From contig CAZLCI010000032.1 of assembly GCA_964558115.1 (NCBI GenBank), positions 1 to 23,980 on the forward strand: a stretch of 23,980 bases of DNA. Direction: 5' to 3'. Below the pieces are notes generated by a model. The model was not told the DNA's origin. It saw only the letters and a list, made by a program, of their open reading frames with translations, and did no database searches. This stretch comes from UBA3496 sp964558115. GTDB taxonomy: Bacteria; UBA8248. The first letter of the stretch is position 1. Each line of letters opens with the position of its first letter. Both the position numbers and the translations under genes were made by a program. Shown here one piece after another: positions 7,231 through 15,052 of this stretch.

Positions 7231-8196
7231 ATGTCAGATTTGGAATTAACTGGAGCTTTTGGAAATTATGATCGAACACATTTTCTCGATACTAACTCAA
7301 TTTCACCTGCAGGTGTAAATCTTAGAGTCTTGAAGTTTTCGCCTAGTGATATTTTTTATCGAATGTGTAGATATGAAGAATTTGATTTATCAGAGATGTC
7401 TATGGGAGCACACCTTTTTTTGTTAGCGAAAGGAAATTCTCCATTTGTTGGTATCCCAGCTTTCCCGAGTCGCGTTTTTAGACATTCGATGGTTTATGCG
7501 AACTCAAATTCAGGTATCAAGGTTCCTTCAGACCTAAATGGTAAGAAAATAGGAATTAGAGAATGGGGGATGACCGCGGTAGTATGGATCATTGGCATTT
7601 TGAAAGAAGAGTATGGTTTGAATATTGAAACTGTGGATTGGTTTGCTGCTAAAGAACCAAGAGTGCCAATTCAAATGCCTAGTGGTTGCAAAATAAGCTT
7701 GATACCTTCAGATAAAAATCTGTCAGACTTACTTGAAACGGGTGAGATAGATGCAGCTCTTATACATCAGGTTCCTCAGGCCTTTTTAAGGAGTCCTGAT
7801 AAAGTGTTTCGATTATTCCCTGATTATAAGAATGACGAGATAGATTATTATAAGAGGACTGGAGTTCATCCTATAATGCATTGTGTTGTATTAAGAAAAC
7901 AGCTAAATCAACGATTTCCTTGGTTATTAAAGAATCTCTATGATGCGTTTGAAGAGAGTAGAAAAAAAACGATAGAAAGTTTAAGTGATACAGGTGCACT
8001 TTCTGCTATGATTCCCTTTTTACCTGCTTTTATGGATGAAACACGTTCTGTTTTTGGGAATGACTACTGGCCTTATGGAGTTAAGAAAAATATAAAAACC
8101 CTAGAAAAACTTACTTTGTATGCACATGAACAAGGGCTAACAGATAGAGTTATCCAGATAGACGAATTGTTTGAAAAGTCTGTTTTAGATAAATGA
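7231..8196 (+). CDS. 4,5-dihydroxyphthalate decarboxylase-like protein (PBP-fold)
   Basis: This 321-residue protein resembles the 4,5-dihydroxyphthalate decarboxylase (Pht5) family, cytoplasmic enzymes built on a periplasmic-binding-protein fold. Landmarks are GNYDRT near residue 12, 'PSDIFYRMCRYEEFDLSEMS' in the first lobe, IPAFPSRVFRHS, DLNGKKIGIREWGMTA, LETGEIDAALI, the 'GVHPIMHCVV' region, NDYWPYGVKKN and YAHEQGLTDR near the C-terminus. There is no signal peptide, which argues against a transporter binding protein. The family decarboxylates an aromatic ortho-diol acid in phthalate degradation, but many members sit in unrelated contexts and their substrates are unknown. No other aromatic ring-cleavage gene is in this window. 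ATG follows a TAAGGAAT site. It is first of a three-gene run with the MR/MLE and OCD genes, 30 bases upstream of the former. Confidence 0.85.
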   Translation: MSDLELTGAFGNYDRTHFLDTNSISPAGVNLRVLKFSPSDIFYRMCRYEEFDLSEMSMGAHLFLLAKGNSPFVGIPAFPSRVFRHSMVYANSNSGIKVPSDLNGKKIGIREWGMTAVVWIIGILKEEYGLNIETVDWFAAKEPRVPIQMPSGCKISLIPSDKNLSDLLETGEIDAALIHQVPQAFLRSPDKVFRLFPDYKNDEIDYYKRTGVHPIMHCVVLRKQLNQRFPWLLKNLYDAFEESRKKTIESLSDTGALSAMIPFLPAFMDETRSVFGNDYWPYGVKKNIKTLEKLTLYAHEQGLTDRVIQIDELFEKSVLDK

Positions 8197-8226
8197 TTTT
8201 GAAAATTTTTTCAGAAGAGTCTTAGG

Positions 8227-9327
8227 ATGAAAATATCCACTATTGATGTTTATAAAATTGATATGCCAATGAGAGGTTTTTTTCGTAATGCAAGGCATAA
8301 TCACAATGTCCAAGAAGGAGTAGTTGTTCATGTAAAGACTGATAATGGTCTAGATGGAATTGGTGATATTGAACCATCTGAGGGATATACAAAGTTAAAT
8401 CGAAATGAAATTGCAGAAACTGTTGAAAAAAAACTTTCTCCTGTTCTTATTGGCGAAGATCCACGTAATTTTAGAAGGATTTCTTATATTCTAGATTCTA
8501 CTATCGATGGATTCTGGGAAGGCAAATCGGCTATTACACTTGCGATGTCAGACTTACATGCCAAATCTTTAGGAGTTTCTCTTGGCAATTTATTAGGTGG
8601 TTCAGTAGCAGAAAATGTTTTTTTTAATGCATGGATCGGTGTCCTTTCTAATGAAGATGCTTCTGTCGAAGCAAAAAAATTTAAAGAAAATGGGTGGATA
8701 GCATGTAAGGTGAAGCTAAATGGTGAAGTAGAGAGCGATATAGAAAGAGTTTTGTCAGTTCGACAGGGAGGTGGTAAAGATTTTGAAATCAGAGTAGATG
8801 CTAATGAATCTTATAAAAATATACAAGATGCTAAAGATTTCATTAAAGAAGTCTCTAGTGCTGAAATCCGACTTTTTGAGCAACCTTTTAATAGGAAAAA
8901 TTTAGCTCTTTTGGCAGAACTTAGAGGGTCTGTAGATGTTCCCATTATGGCAGATGAATGTATTACTGATTATCGCAGTTTATTGGAAGTTGTTAAGCAC
9001 GAGGCTGCTGATATCGTGAAATTAAAAATTTTGAAGCAAGGTTCAGTATTTAAAGTGAGGGAAATGATCAGTATGCTCGAAGAAGTAGGAATGGAAATTG
9101 TAATCGGACATGGATTTGGTCTTACTCCAATGACTATTGCTGAAATTCATCTTGCTTCGACTTCTAAAAATGTTCTTAGTGCGATTGAATCGGTAGGTCC
9201 TTATAAAATGATCGATGATATAGTGAATCTTCCTCTTGAAATTGATAGTGGAAAAATTGCTGTTCCAAATTCACCGGGTCTCGGTGTTTCAATCGATATG
9301 GATAAGATTGAAAAATTTCGAGTATAG
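8227..9327 (+). CDS. Enolase superfamily, mandelate racemase/muconate lactonizing enzyme family
   Basis: This 366-residue protein has an N-terminal capping domain (about 1-125) and a (beta/alpha)7-beta barrel (about 130-340). Enzymes of this superfamily abstract a proton next to a carboxylate and stabilise the enolate with Mg2+. The catalytic set is complete. There is KVK at 161-163 (Lys163 as first base), metal ligands Asp191 (RVDANESY), Glu218 (FEQPF) and Asp243 (ADEC), and Lys267 in VKLKILKQG as second base. Two opposed lysines place it in the MLE subgroup (cycloisomerase, racemase/epimerase or o-succinylbenzoate synthase type) rather than the mandelate racemase subgroup, which uses His-Asp. 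The isolated specificity is unknown. It lies between the decarboxylase-like and OCD genes with short gaps, suggesting consecutive steps on one compound. Confidence 0.92.
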   Translation: MKISTIDVYKIDMPMRGFFRNARHNHNVQEGVVVHVKTDNGLDGIGDIEPSEGYTKLNRNEIAETVEKKLSPVLIGEDPRNFRRISYILDSTIDGFWEGKSAITLAMSDLHAKSLGVSLGNLLGGSVAENVFFNAWIGVLSNEDASVEAKKFKENGWIACKVKLNGEVESDIERVLSVRQGGGKDFEIRVDANESYKNIQDAKDFIKEVSSAEIRLFEQPFNRKNLALLAELRGSVDVPIMADECITDYRSLLEVVKHEAADIVKLKILKQGSVFKVREMISMLEEVGMEIVIGHGFGLTPMTIAEIHLASTSKNVLSAIESVGPYKMIDDIVNLPLEIDSGKIAVPNSPGLGVSIDMDKIEKFRV

Positions 9328-9362
9328 TTTACTTTGTATTTACAGAAGCGAAGGAGTTTTAA

Positions 9363-10352
9363 ATGCTTTATTTAAATGAAAAAGAAATAGAGTCCCTCAT
9401 AGATATGCCTAATGTTATGAGGGTGATTGATGAGTGTTTTAGATTGCAGGGAAAGGGAATGGCAACTAATCAACCTAGGAGAAGGGTCTATGTTCCAAAT
9501 GGAATGATGCATGTTATGTTTGCAAGTTTGATTAGGGAAAGTGAGGGTTTTTTAGGTCTTAAAACTTACACAGCCTTTCCTGGCGTTGGTGTTCGATTTA
9601 TTTTTTTACTATGGGATGCTAATAGTTCAGAATTACTTTCTTTAATGGAAGCAAACTTACTTGGACAACTTAGAACAGGAGCTGCTAGTGGTATTGCTAC
9701 TAAATATATGGCAAATGAATCAATAGAAGAGGCTGGATTAATTGGGACAGGTAGACAGGCAGGTACGCAACTAGAAGCTATTTGTTTAGCCAGAAAAATC
9801 AAAAAAGTTAAAATATTTAGTCGAAACAAGGATAAAAGAGAAAAATTTGTTATGAGTATGAAAAATAGAGTAAATACTGAACTGGTTACAGTTGATGATC
9901 CTTCAAAGGCCGTGAAAGGTTCAAAAATAGTTTGCACAATGACAAATGCTAGTGATCCTGTGTTTGATGGAAAAGATATAGAGCCCGGAACAACAATTAT
10001 TGCAGCGGGTTCTAATCGAATTACAAATCGAGAAATTGATGATGAGACATTTAGGAAAGCCTCAAAAGGGCGAATTGTTACAGACAATTTAGAAGGTGCA
10101 AAATTTGAGAGTGGAGATTTAGTAGGTGCAGTTCGTTCAAATATTATTAATTGGGGTCAGGTTGTAGAGATAGGGATGTTAGCAAATGGCACTATGCCTG
10201 GAAGATTGTCGAAAGAGGAAGTGAATCTGTTTTTAAGTCAAGGAGTTGCCTCAGAAGATGTTGCTCTCGGTTCAGAGATTTTTAAACTTGCCAAAGAAAA
10301 AAAAATAGGAACAAAATTGGAAGTAGATGGTTTTTTGCAAAAACCAAGTTAA
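9363..10352 (+). CDS. Ornithine cyclodeaminase / mu-crystallin family protein
   Basis: This 329-residue protein belongs to the OCD/mu-crystallin/archaeal alanine dehydrogenase family. A dimerisation and substrate lobe (about 1-120) surrounds a Rossmann NAD(P)-binding domain (about 120-300). Visible landmarks are GLKTYT (Lys67), GQLRTGAASGIATKYM (Arg104, Thr105; the carboxylate-binding region), GLIGTGRQA (127-133, dinucleotide motif), FSRN after the second strand, and AAGSNRITNREID. Family members cyclise ornithine to proline, reduce cyclic ketimines, or make amino acids by reductive amination. Which applies here cannot be told. ATG follows a strong AAGGAG site 35 bases after the enolase-superfamily gene, so co-transcription is likely. 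An amino- or imino-acid step next to an alpha-proton-abstracting enzyme would be consistent with amino-acid racemisation or deamination, as an inference. Confidence 0.9.
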   Translation: MLYLNEKEIESLIDMPNVMRVIDECFRLQGKGMATNQPRRRVYVPNGMMHVMFASLIRESEGFLGLKTYTAFPGVGVRFIFLLWDANSSELLSLMEANLLGQLRTGAASGIATKYMANESIEEAGLIGTGRQAGTQLEAICLARKIKKVKIFSRNKDKREKFVMSMKNRVNTELVTVDDPSKAVKGSKIVCTMTNASDPVFDGKDIEPGTTIIAAGSNRITNREIDDETFRKASKGRIVTDNLEGAKFESGDLVGAVRSNIINWGQVVEIGMLANGTMPGRLSKEEVNLFLSQGVASEDVALGSEIFKLAKEKKIGTKLEVDGFLQKPS

Positions 10353-10434
10353 TGTTACTTGCGTTTTGACTCAAATTTGATGTATCTTTCACGTTTTTTA
10401 AACAAATGCTTTTCTTACGGAAGGTTTGTGTATT

Positions 10435-10584
10435 ATGAGAGATAAAATTTTGTTAGAGTGTGTCGATTGTGAAAAAATAAGATACGCTTCTACAAAGAAT
10501 AAAAGAACTACTCCAGACAGACTTGAATTTAAGAAATTCTGTAGTTTTTGCAGAAAGCATGTTCTATTTCGTGAGGTAAAATAA
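10435..10584 (+). CDS. rpmG: 50S ribosomal protein L33, zinc-ribbon type
   Basis: This 49-residue protein begins MRDKILLECVDCEK and ends RKHVLFREVK, the L33 pattern. It keeps both CxxC pairs (Cys9/Cys12 and Cys36/Cys39) of the zinc-binding form, unlike the cysteine-free copies of E. coli and many alphaproteobacteria. L33 lies near the E site of the large subunit. ATG is preceded by ACGGAAGG. The gene ends one base before the start of rpmB, so the two are translationally linked. The order L33-L28 is the reverse of the E. coli rpmB-rpmG order. Confidence 0.95.
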   Translation: MRDKILLECVDCEKIRYASTKNKRTTPDRLEFKKFCSFCRKHVLFREVK

Positions 10585-10585
10585 T

Positions 10586-10843
10586 ATGTCTAAGATTAAA
10601 AGTCTCTCTCACAAAAGATGTGTAGTTACTGGCAAAGGAGTGATGTTTGGTAACAATGTAAGTCATTCAAATAAAAAAACTAGAAGAACGTTTAATTCCA
10701 ATATACATAAAAAAAGATTTTGGGTAGCAGAAGAAAAAAGATGGGTGACGTTAAAAGTTTCTGCTCGTGGAATCAGAACAATCGCAAAAAAAGGGATTTC
10801 GAAAATCTTGTCTGAATTAAGAAATACTGGGGTAAAGGTTTAA
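10586..10843 (+). CDS. rpmB: 50S ribosomal protein L28
   Basis: This 85-residue protein has the L28 signature: CVVTGKGVMFGNNVSHSNKKTRRTF near the N-terminus, then KRFW and TLKVSARGIRTIAKKG. Length and basic composition fit the longer, cysteine-poor proteobacterial type. L28 binds 23S rRNA and helps join the large subunit to 30S. Its start lies one base after the L33 stop codon. It ends two bases before the stop codon of the convergent DUF169 gene, leaving no room for a separate terminator between them. Confidence 0.96.
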   Translation: MSKIKSLSHKRCVVTGKGVMFGNNVSHSNKKTRRTFNSNIHKKRFWVAEEKRWVTLKVSARGIRTIAKKGISKILSELRNTGVKV

Positions 10844-10845
10844 AT

Positions 10846-11643
10846 TTATTTTTCGGTGTCTTCTTTTTCTATCATTTCTCTGTAATTCTCGTATGAACTT
10901 GGAAAATGACCAGTATAATTCATCCAGTTTGTGACCGGATATCTTGCTCCACCAGCTTTGTGAGTTCCTTCTAGTCCTTCCATTATTTCATTACTAAGAT
11001 CGAATGGGAAACTAAAAGCAATTTCATGGTCTTGGACTTGTCCAAAGATTCTATCACCAGTACACGGAACTATCATTTGAGGTTTTCCATAAATAAAAGG
11101 AGCAATTGCTATATCAGCGCAATCAATTCTTCCTCTAAATTCGCTACTCATAGTTCCACCTCTTTTCCAAAGCCAAGCTTGTCCTAATCTCATAATTTGT
11201 GCACTATTTCCGTATATTACGACACAGTCAGGAACAAATGAGGTGCGGTTAAGTGGACCAACTATTACTCCAACATATTCGTTTTCATTAAGTCTAGGGA
11301 CACTTTCTTCACTTATACGACCAGCGCTTAAATTCTCTGTATATAAATTTATACATAAATTTCCCTCATTATAATGTTCTAATTTTTTTTCTATACCTAG
11401 TGCCATAGCCCCAAGAACACAACTACTATCTTCTTTTCCAAGGGCAATAACCCAACCGTATTTCCTAGCCATACCAATAGCCTGACAGGTGGTAAATTGA
11501 TTTTTTAAATCTTTCAATGGTCTTTTAGTTCTCTCTGGTATTTCTTCTAAGTTTTTCAAGAATTTAACAGCGACTGGGAAAGTGTTTAGTCGCAAAAATT
11601 TATTTAAGTTTTCTTCATAGGAAATCAGGTCTATTTTTTTCAT
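10846..11643 (-). CDS. DUF169 family protein
   Basis: This 265-residue protein matches the uncharacterised DUF169 family. It has FPVAVKFLKN near residue 22, TTCQAIGMARKYGW, the SSCVLGAMALG block, GNSAQIMRLGQAW in the middle, and ARYPVTNWMNYTG near the C-terminus. The cysteines in TTCQ, SSCVLG, GRIDCAD and VPCTGDR could bind a metal or cluster, but I know of no characterised member. No signal peptide or membrane segment is visible. ATG follows an AGGATT site. The gene is alone on its strand, convergent with the L28 gene and divergent from the small unknown gene at 11782, so it has its own promoter somewhere in 11644-11781. Function is not assigned. Confidence 0.82.
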   Translation of the reverse strand: MKKIDLISYEENLNKFLRLNTFPVAVKFLKNLEEIPERTKRPLKDLKNQFTTCQAIGMARKYGWVIALGKEDSSCVLGAMALGIEKKLEHYNEGNLCINLYTENLSAGRISEESVPRLNENEYVGVIVGPLNRTSFVPDCVVIYGNSAQIMRLGQAWLWKRGGTMSSEFRGRIDCADIAIAPFIYGKPQMIVPCTGDRIFGQVQDHEIAFSFPFDLSNEIMEGLEGTHKAGGARYPVTNWMNYTGHFPSSYENYREMIEKEDTEK

Positions 11644-11781
11644 AACTTAATCCTGTTTTATGAAAGTTTTTAACTCTTTAAAGGTAAAGCCTCGCAAAGA
11701 TCATATTGCATCTTTATAATCATTTTTATTAGGATAATGTTTTTTTTAAATTTTTAAAAGTAATAAATAAGAGGATATTCA

Positions 11782-12117
11782 TTGAAAGTAGAATCGATAC
11801 TTGCAAAATTGAACGAGTTAAGGAAGGATTGTAAAGGTGAGAATGAAATAGAGCAGGCGGTATATCATGCTTTTTGTTTTGTTTCCTACGAGATTAATTC
11901 ATTTGCGAATTTCGTTGAAAATAATATTCAACCTAAAAATAAAATTAATGAGTCACCAATAAGTCAAAATGTAGAAGAAATCTTTAAAGTTTTTCAGGAA
12001 CTGAAAGATGAAATCTCCGACAACGAAGAGGATTTAGAATTTATTACATTAGATTTAACTTTAAAGTTTTTGTCATTCCTGACTTATGATTTTCAAGAAT
12101 ATTTAAAAAAAATTTAA
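11782..12117 (+). CDS. Hypothetical protein, small acidic helical
   Basis: I do not recognise this 111-residue protein. It starts with TTG; AAGAGGAT lies about 8 bases upstream and supports that start, and no upstream ATG is in frame. Composition is rich in Glu, Asn, Phe and Lys, with a net acidic middle (ELKDEISDNEEDLEF). Hydrophobic spacing suggests mostly alpha-helix. There is no signal peptide, transmembrane segment or cysteine motif. It ends 36 bases before the CoA-transferase gene and is probably in the same transcript. It may be a small accessory or regulatory protein, or a gene of no importance to the pathway. Confidence 0.65.
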   Translation: MKVESILAKLNELRKDCKGENEIEQAVYHAFCFVSYEINSFANFVENNIQPKNKINESPISQNVEEIFKVFQELKDEISDNEEDLEFITLDLTLKFLSFLTYDFQEYLKKI

Positions 12118-12153
12118 GACCGAATCTGATTTTAATAAAAGGAAAGAATTATC

Positions 12154-13332
12154 ATGACACTTCCTCTTGAGGGAATCAAAATTGTTTCACTTGGCGTTTC
12201 TATAAGTGGTCCTGTTGGACTTCGTCATCTAGCTGATTTTGGTGCGGAGGTTATAAAGATAGAAGTTCCTGAAAAAGGAGATATGGTTCGTCATTGGGAT
12301 AATGTCGTAAATGGAGAAGGTTCTGTTCACTTTTGGGTTAATCCAAATAAGAAGAGTTTGACTCTTAATTTAAAAGATATCAAAGGAAAGGAAATTCTTA
12401 ATAAATTGATTTTAGATGCTGATATTTTTCTGGAAAACTTTAGCCCAGGTTCGATCGATAGACTTGGATATGATTATAAAAATGTTAAGGCTATGAAGAA
12501 AGATATTATTTATGTTCATACTTCTGGATATGGACAGGATGGTCCGTATAAAAGCATGAAAGCTTTTGATGGACTGATTCAAGCAGAAACAGGAATCATT
12601 GAGATGACAGGTTCTAAACAAGAACCTGCAAAAATGGCGCTATCTATTTGTGATGGTGTTACTGGATTATTCGTCGCATTAAGTTGCATGATGGCTCTTA
12701 AACAAAGGGATATAGACGGTTCAGGTCAGGAAATAGATGTCTCGATGTTTGATTGCATGGTGAGTATGCTTGGCTATTTCCCCTTTCATTTTTTTCAGAA
12801 TGATTATATTCCAGAACGTATAGGAACTGGTCATCATTTGCTTGCGCCATACGGTGCTTATCCTGCAAAAAACGATAAATTGATTGCGATAGCTTGTGCA
12901 AGTGAAGTAACTTGGCATAATTTTGCTAGAGCTCTAGATCGTGAGGAATGGATTTCAGATTCTCGCTTTTCGTCCAATTCTAAAAGGTATAATAATTTAG
13001 ACGCATTATTAGAAGTTTTTCTTCCAGTTTTAAAAACGAAAGATCGCGAGGAATGGAGAAAAACTTTTCTTGAGTTTGGTGTTCCATGTGGTTGCGTTAA
13101 CAGTCTTGATGAGGTTTGTAATCACCCTCAAGCAATTTCTAGAGAAATTTTTAAGGAAGTTAAAGGTCAATATGGAAATATAAAGATGTGTAAATTTCCT
13201 GTCTTATTTAACAATATTGAACCATTATTGGAACAGCCTCCTTTATTGGGAGAGCATACAGATATTATTCTAAATAAATTAGGAATTTCAGAAGAAGAAA
13301 TACAGAAATATAAAGAAGAAGGAATTATTTGA
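12154..13332 (+). CDS. Class III CoA-transferase (CaiB/BaiF/formyl-CoA transferase family)
   Basis: This 392-residue protein moves CoA from an acyl-CoA donor to a free carboxylic acid through a mixed anhydride on an aspartate. The family is seen in 'LEGIKIVSLG' at the start, the GAEVIKIE.P..GD block (about 30-43), LTLNLKD.KG, FLENFSPG, YVHTSGYGQDGPY and AFDGLIQAETG. The likely catalytic residue is Asp167 in SICDGVTGLF. The C-terminus has PPLLGEHTDIIL, the typical ending. ATG follows AAAGGAAAG. It leads a CoA-transferase, acyl-CoA dehydrogenase, MaoC series with gaps of 45 and 14 bases, so it most likely activates the acid that the next two enzymes then oxidise and hydrate. The acid (dicarboxylate, oxalate or other) cannot be decided from sequence. 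Confidence 0.93.
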   Translation: MTLPLEGIKIVSLGVSISGPVGLRHLADFGAEVIKIEVPEKGDMVRHWDNVVNGEGSVHFWVNPNKKSLTLNLKDIKGKEILNKLILDADIFLENFSPGSIDRLGYDYKNVKAMKKDIIYVHTSGYGQDGPYKSMKAFDGLIQAETGIIEMTGSKQEPAKMALSICDGVTGLFVALSCMMALKQRDIDGSGQEIDVSMFDCMVSMLGYFPFHFFQNDYIPERIGTGHHLLAPYGAYPAKNDKLIAIACASEVTWHNFARALDREEWISDSRFSSNSKRYNNLDALLEVFLPVLKTKDREEWRKTFLEFGVPCGCVNSLDEVCNHPQAISREIFKEVKGQYGNIKMCKFPVLFNNIEPLLEQPPLLGEHTDIILNKLGISEEEIQKYKEEGII

Positions 13333-13377
13333 TTTTGTTGAATTTTTTATAGTTTCATTATTACTGGAGAGTAAGAA

Positions 13378-14529
13378 ATGGATTTTGAATTTAATGAATT
13401 ACAAACAAGTGTTCAAAAAATGATTAAGGATTTCGTAGATCGCGAAATCAAACCTGTGGCAATGGAATATGAACTTGAGGATCGTTATCCTAGCGGTATT
13501 GTTGAGAAAATGCAGGAATTAGGTTTTTTTGGGCTAACAATCCCAGAAGAATTTGGTGGTGGTGGCATGGATGAAGTCTGTTATGCAATTGCAATGGAAG
13601 AACTTTCCGTTGGCTGGATGAGTGTAGCAGGAATTCTCGGGACACATATGATGACTTCTTGGATGATCTTGCATTATGGTTCGGATGAACAGAAGAAGAA
13701 CTATTTGCCAAAAATGGCAACAGGAGAATGGCATTCAGGTATGGCATTAAGTGAGCCTGGCTCAGGTTCAGATTCGGCTGCTCTTAGAACACAAGGGAAA
13801 AAAGAAGAAGATCAATGGGTTATTAATGGGACTAAAATGTGGATTTCTAATGCTGAACACGCAAATATGTTTTGTGTTTTAGTTCGCACTGATCCAGAAC
13901 TACCAAAAGCAAAAGGAATATCAGGAATTCTTGTACATAAAGGAAGTCCAGGATTTAAAGTGAGTCGTCACTTGAAAAAAATGGGATACCGTGGACTAAG
14001 AACTAGTGAATTAATTTTTGAAGACGCAAGAGTGCCTCTTGAAAATTTGCTTGGTCAAGAGAATGAAGGCTTTCCTATGATTATGAGTGCATTAGAAGGA
14101 GGTCGAATTAATGTTGCGGCTAGGAGTGTTGGTTTAGCTAGAGCTGCTTTTGAAGATTCAGTTAAATATGCACAACAAAGAGAAACTTTTGGAAAACCTA
14201 TTGCTCATCATCAATTAATTCAATCAAAATTATCGGAAATGGCCACACGTATTCATGCTTCAAAACTAATGACATATCAAGCTGCTAATTTAAAGAGTGA
14301 TAATAAACGGTGTGATTTAGAAGCAGGAATGGCTAAACTTTTTGCCTCAGAGACGGCAGAATTTTGTGCGAGTGAGGCTATTCAAATACACGGTGGTATG
14401 GGATTTATTCAAGAATTGCCTGTTGAACGCTATTTCCGTGACTGTAAACTTTTAACAGTGGGAGAGGGTTCTAACGAAATCCAACGCATTATTATTGCTC
14501 GGCGTTTACTTGAACGTTATCCAGTTTAG
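13378..14529 (+). CDS. Acyl-CoA dehydrogenase
   Basis: This 383-residue FAD enzyme forms a trans-2,3 double bond in an acyl-CoA and passes electrons to ETF. It has the full three-domain layout: N-terminal helices (about 1-110), a beta domain with MALSEPGSGSDSAALRT and WVINGTKMWISNA, and C-terminal helices with YAQQRETFGKPI, IQIHGGMGF and GEGSNEIQR. Glu363 in that last motif is the likely catalytic base, in the position used by MCAD/SCAD-type enzymes. Length and motifs are typical of short- to medium-chain or glutaryl-like members; the residues that would tell these apart were not evaluated. ATG follows GGAGAG. It follows the CoA-transferase by 45 bases and precedes the MaoC hydratase by 14, which fits a three-step transfer, dehydrogenation and hydration pathway. 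Confidence 0.95.
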   Translation: MDFEFNELQTSVQKMIKDFVDREIKPVAMEYELEDRYPSGIVEKMQELGFFGLTIPEEFGGGGMDEVCYAIAMEELSVGWMSVAGILGTHMMTSWMILHYGSDEQKKNYLPKMATGEWHSGMALSEPGSGSDSAALRTQGKKEEDQWVINGTKMWISNAEHANMFCVLVRTDPELPKAKGISGILVHKGSPGFKVSRHLKKMGYRGLRTSELIFEDARVPLENLLGQENEGFPMIMSALEGGRINVAARSVGLARAAFEDSVKYAQQRETFGKPIAHHQLIQSKLSEMATRIHASKLMTYQAANLKSDNKRCDLEAGMAKLFASETAEFCASEAIQIHGGMGFIQELPVERYFRDCKLLTVGEGSNEIQRIIIARRLLERYPV

Positions 14530-14543
14530 GTAAAGGATATAAA

Positions 14544-15047
14544 ATGGAAAAGAATCAAAAAGGAAGATGGTTCGAAGATTTTAATGTTGGCGAAATAATT
14601 AAACATCGTCCGGGGAGAACCATTTTAGAAAGCGATAATACATGGTTTACATTACTTACGAACAATAATCATCCTATACATTTTGATTACCACTACGCTT
14701 CAAAAACACAATTTGGGAAACCCCTTGTAAATTCTGCATTGACACTAGCTATTGTTACAGGCATGTCAGTAGAGGATGTTTCATATCGATCAATTGCAAA
14801 TTTGGAATGGTCTTTTATAAAACTTCCTAATCCAGTTTTTATTGGAGATACAGTATATGCAGAATCTGAAATTCTTGAGAAAAGAGAATCAAAATCAAAA
14901 TCAGATCGCGGTATAGTAACAATCTTGACAAGAGCCTATAATCAAAAAAACACTCTTGTAATGGAATTTAAGAGAAAATCCCTTGCCGCTAAAAAAGGCA
15001 AGGGGGCCATTCCAAATTACGAAGACATTCAATTTGATACAAACTAA
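14544..15047 (+). CDS. MaoC family dehydratase (mesaconyl/itaconyl-CoA hydratase-like)
   Basis: This 167-residue hot-dog fold protein is expected to add water to an enoyl-CoA. The hydratase-2 motif region is LTNNNHPIHFDYHYA (38-52), with Asn41 and His46 in the usual Asp/Asn and His places. It is followed by FGKPLVNSALTLAIVTGMSV, ANLEWSFIKLPNPVFIGDTVYAESE and ILEKRESKSKSDRGIVT. I recognise this set as the subgroup that includes mesaconyl-CoA and itaconyl-CoA hydratase annotations, so a branched C5 dicarboxylate is a fair guess. Asn41 and His43 replace the classical D..N of (R)-specific enoyl-CoA hydratases. ATG follows AAAGGATA. The last 70 bases contain an 8-bp inverted repeat (14980-15004) that may serve as a terminator for the convergent gene. 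Confidence 0.88.
   Translation: MEKNQKGRWFEDFNVGEIIKHRPGRTILESDNTWFTLLTNNNHPIHFDYHYASKTQFGKPLVNSALTLAIVTGMSVEDVSYRSIANLEWSFIKLPNPVFIGDTVYAESEILEKRESKSKSDRGIVTILTRAYNQKNTLVMEFKRKSLAAKKGKGAIPNYEDIQFDTN
14970..15004 (-). terminator. Possible intrinsic terminator of the minus-strand ThDP gene, inside the maoC coding sequence
   Basis: A perfect 8-bp stem (CCCTTGCC at 14980-14987, GGCAAGGG at 14997-15004) encloses a 9-base loop. On the minus strand it lies 49 bases after the ThDP stop codon and is followed by ATTTTCTCTT, a T-rich but interrupted tract. On the plus strand it is followed by GCCATTCC, so it would not terminate maoC. The GC-rich stem stands out in this AT-rich DNA. It is also coding, so the pairing could be chance. 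Confidence 0.4.
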
Positions 15048-15052
15048 ATCTT

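Noticed and set aside
7231..8196. ABC-transporter substrate-binding protein (the fold is shared).
   Set aside because: There is no signal peptide or lipobox and no permease or ATPase nearby, and the motifs match the dihydroxyphthalate decarboxylase family.
10366..10388. TTGACT followed by TATCTT upstream of rpmG as a promoter.
   Set aside because: The spacer is only 11 bases, too short for a sigma-70 promoter, and no other -10 box fits the TTGACT.
8194..13332. UGA stop codons of the decarboxylase-like and CoA-transferase genes as possible selenocysteine codons.
   Set aside because: Reading through meets another stop within a few codons, and the proteins already have complete family C-termini.
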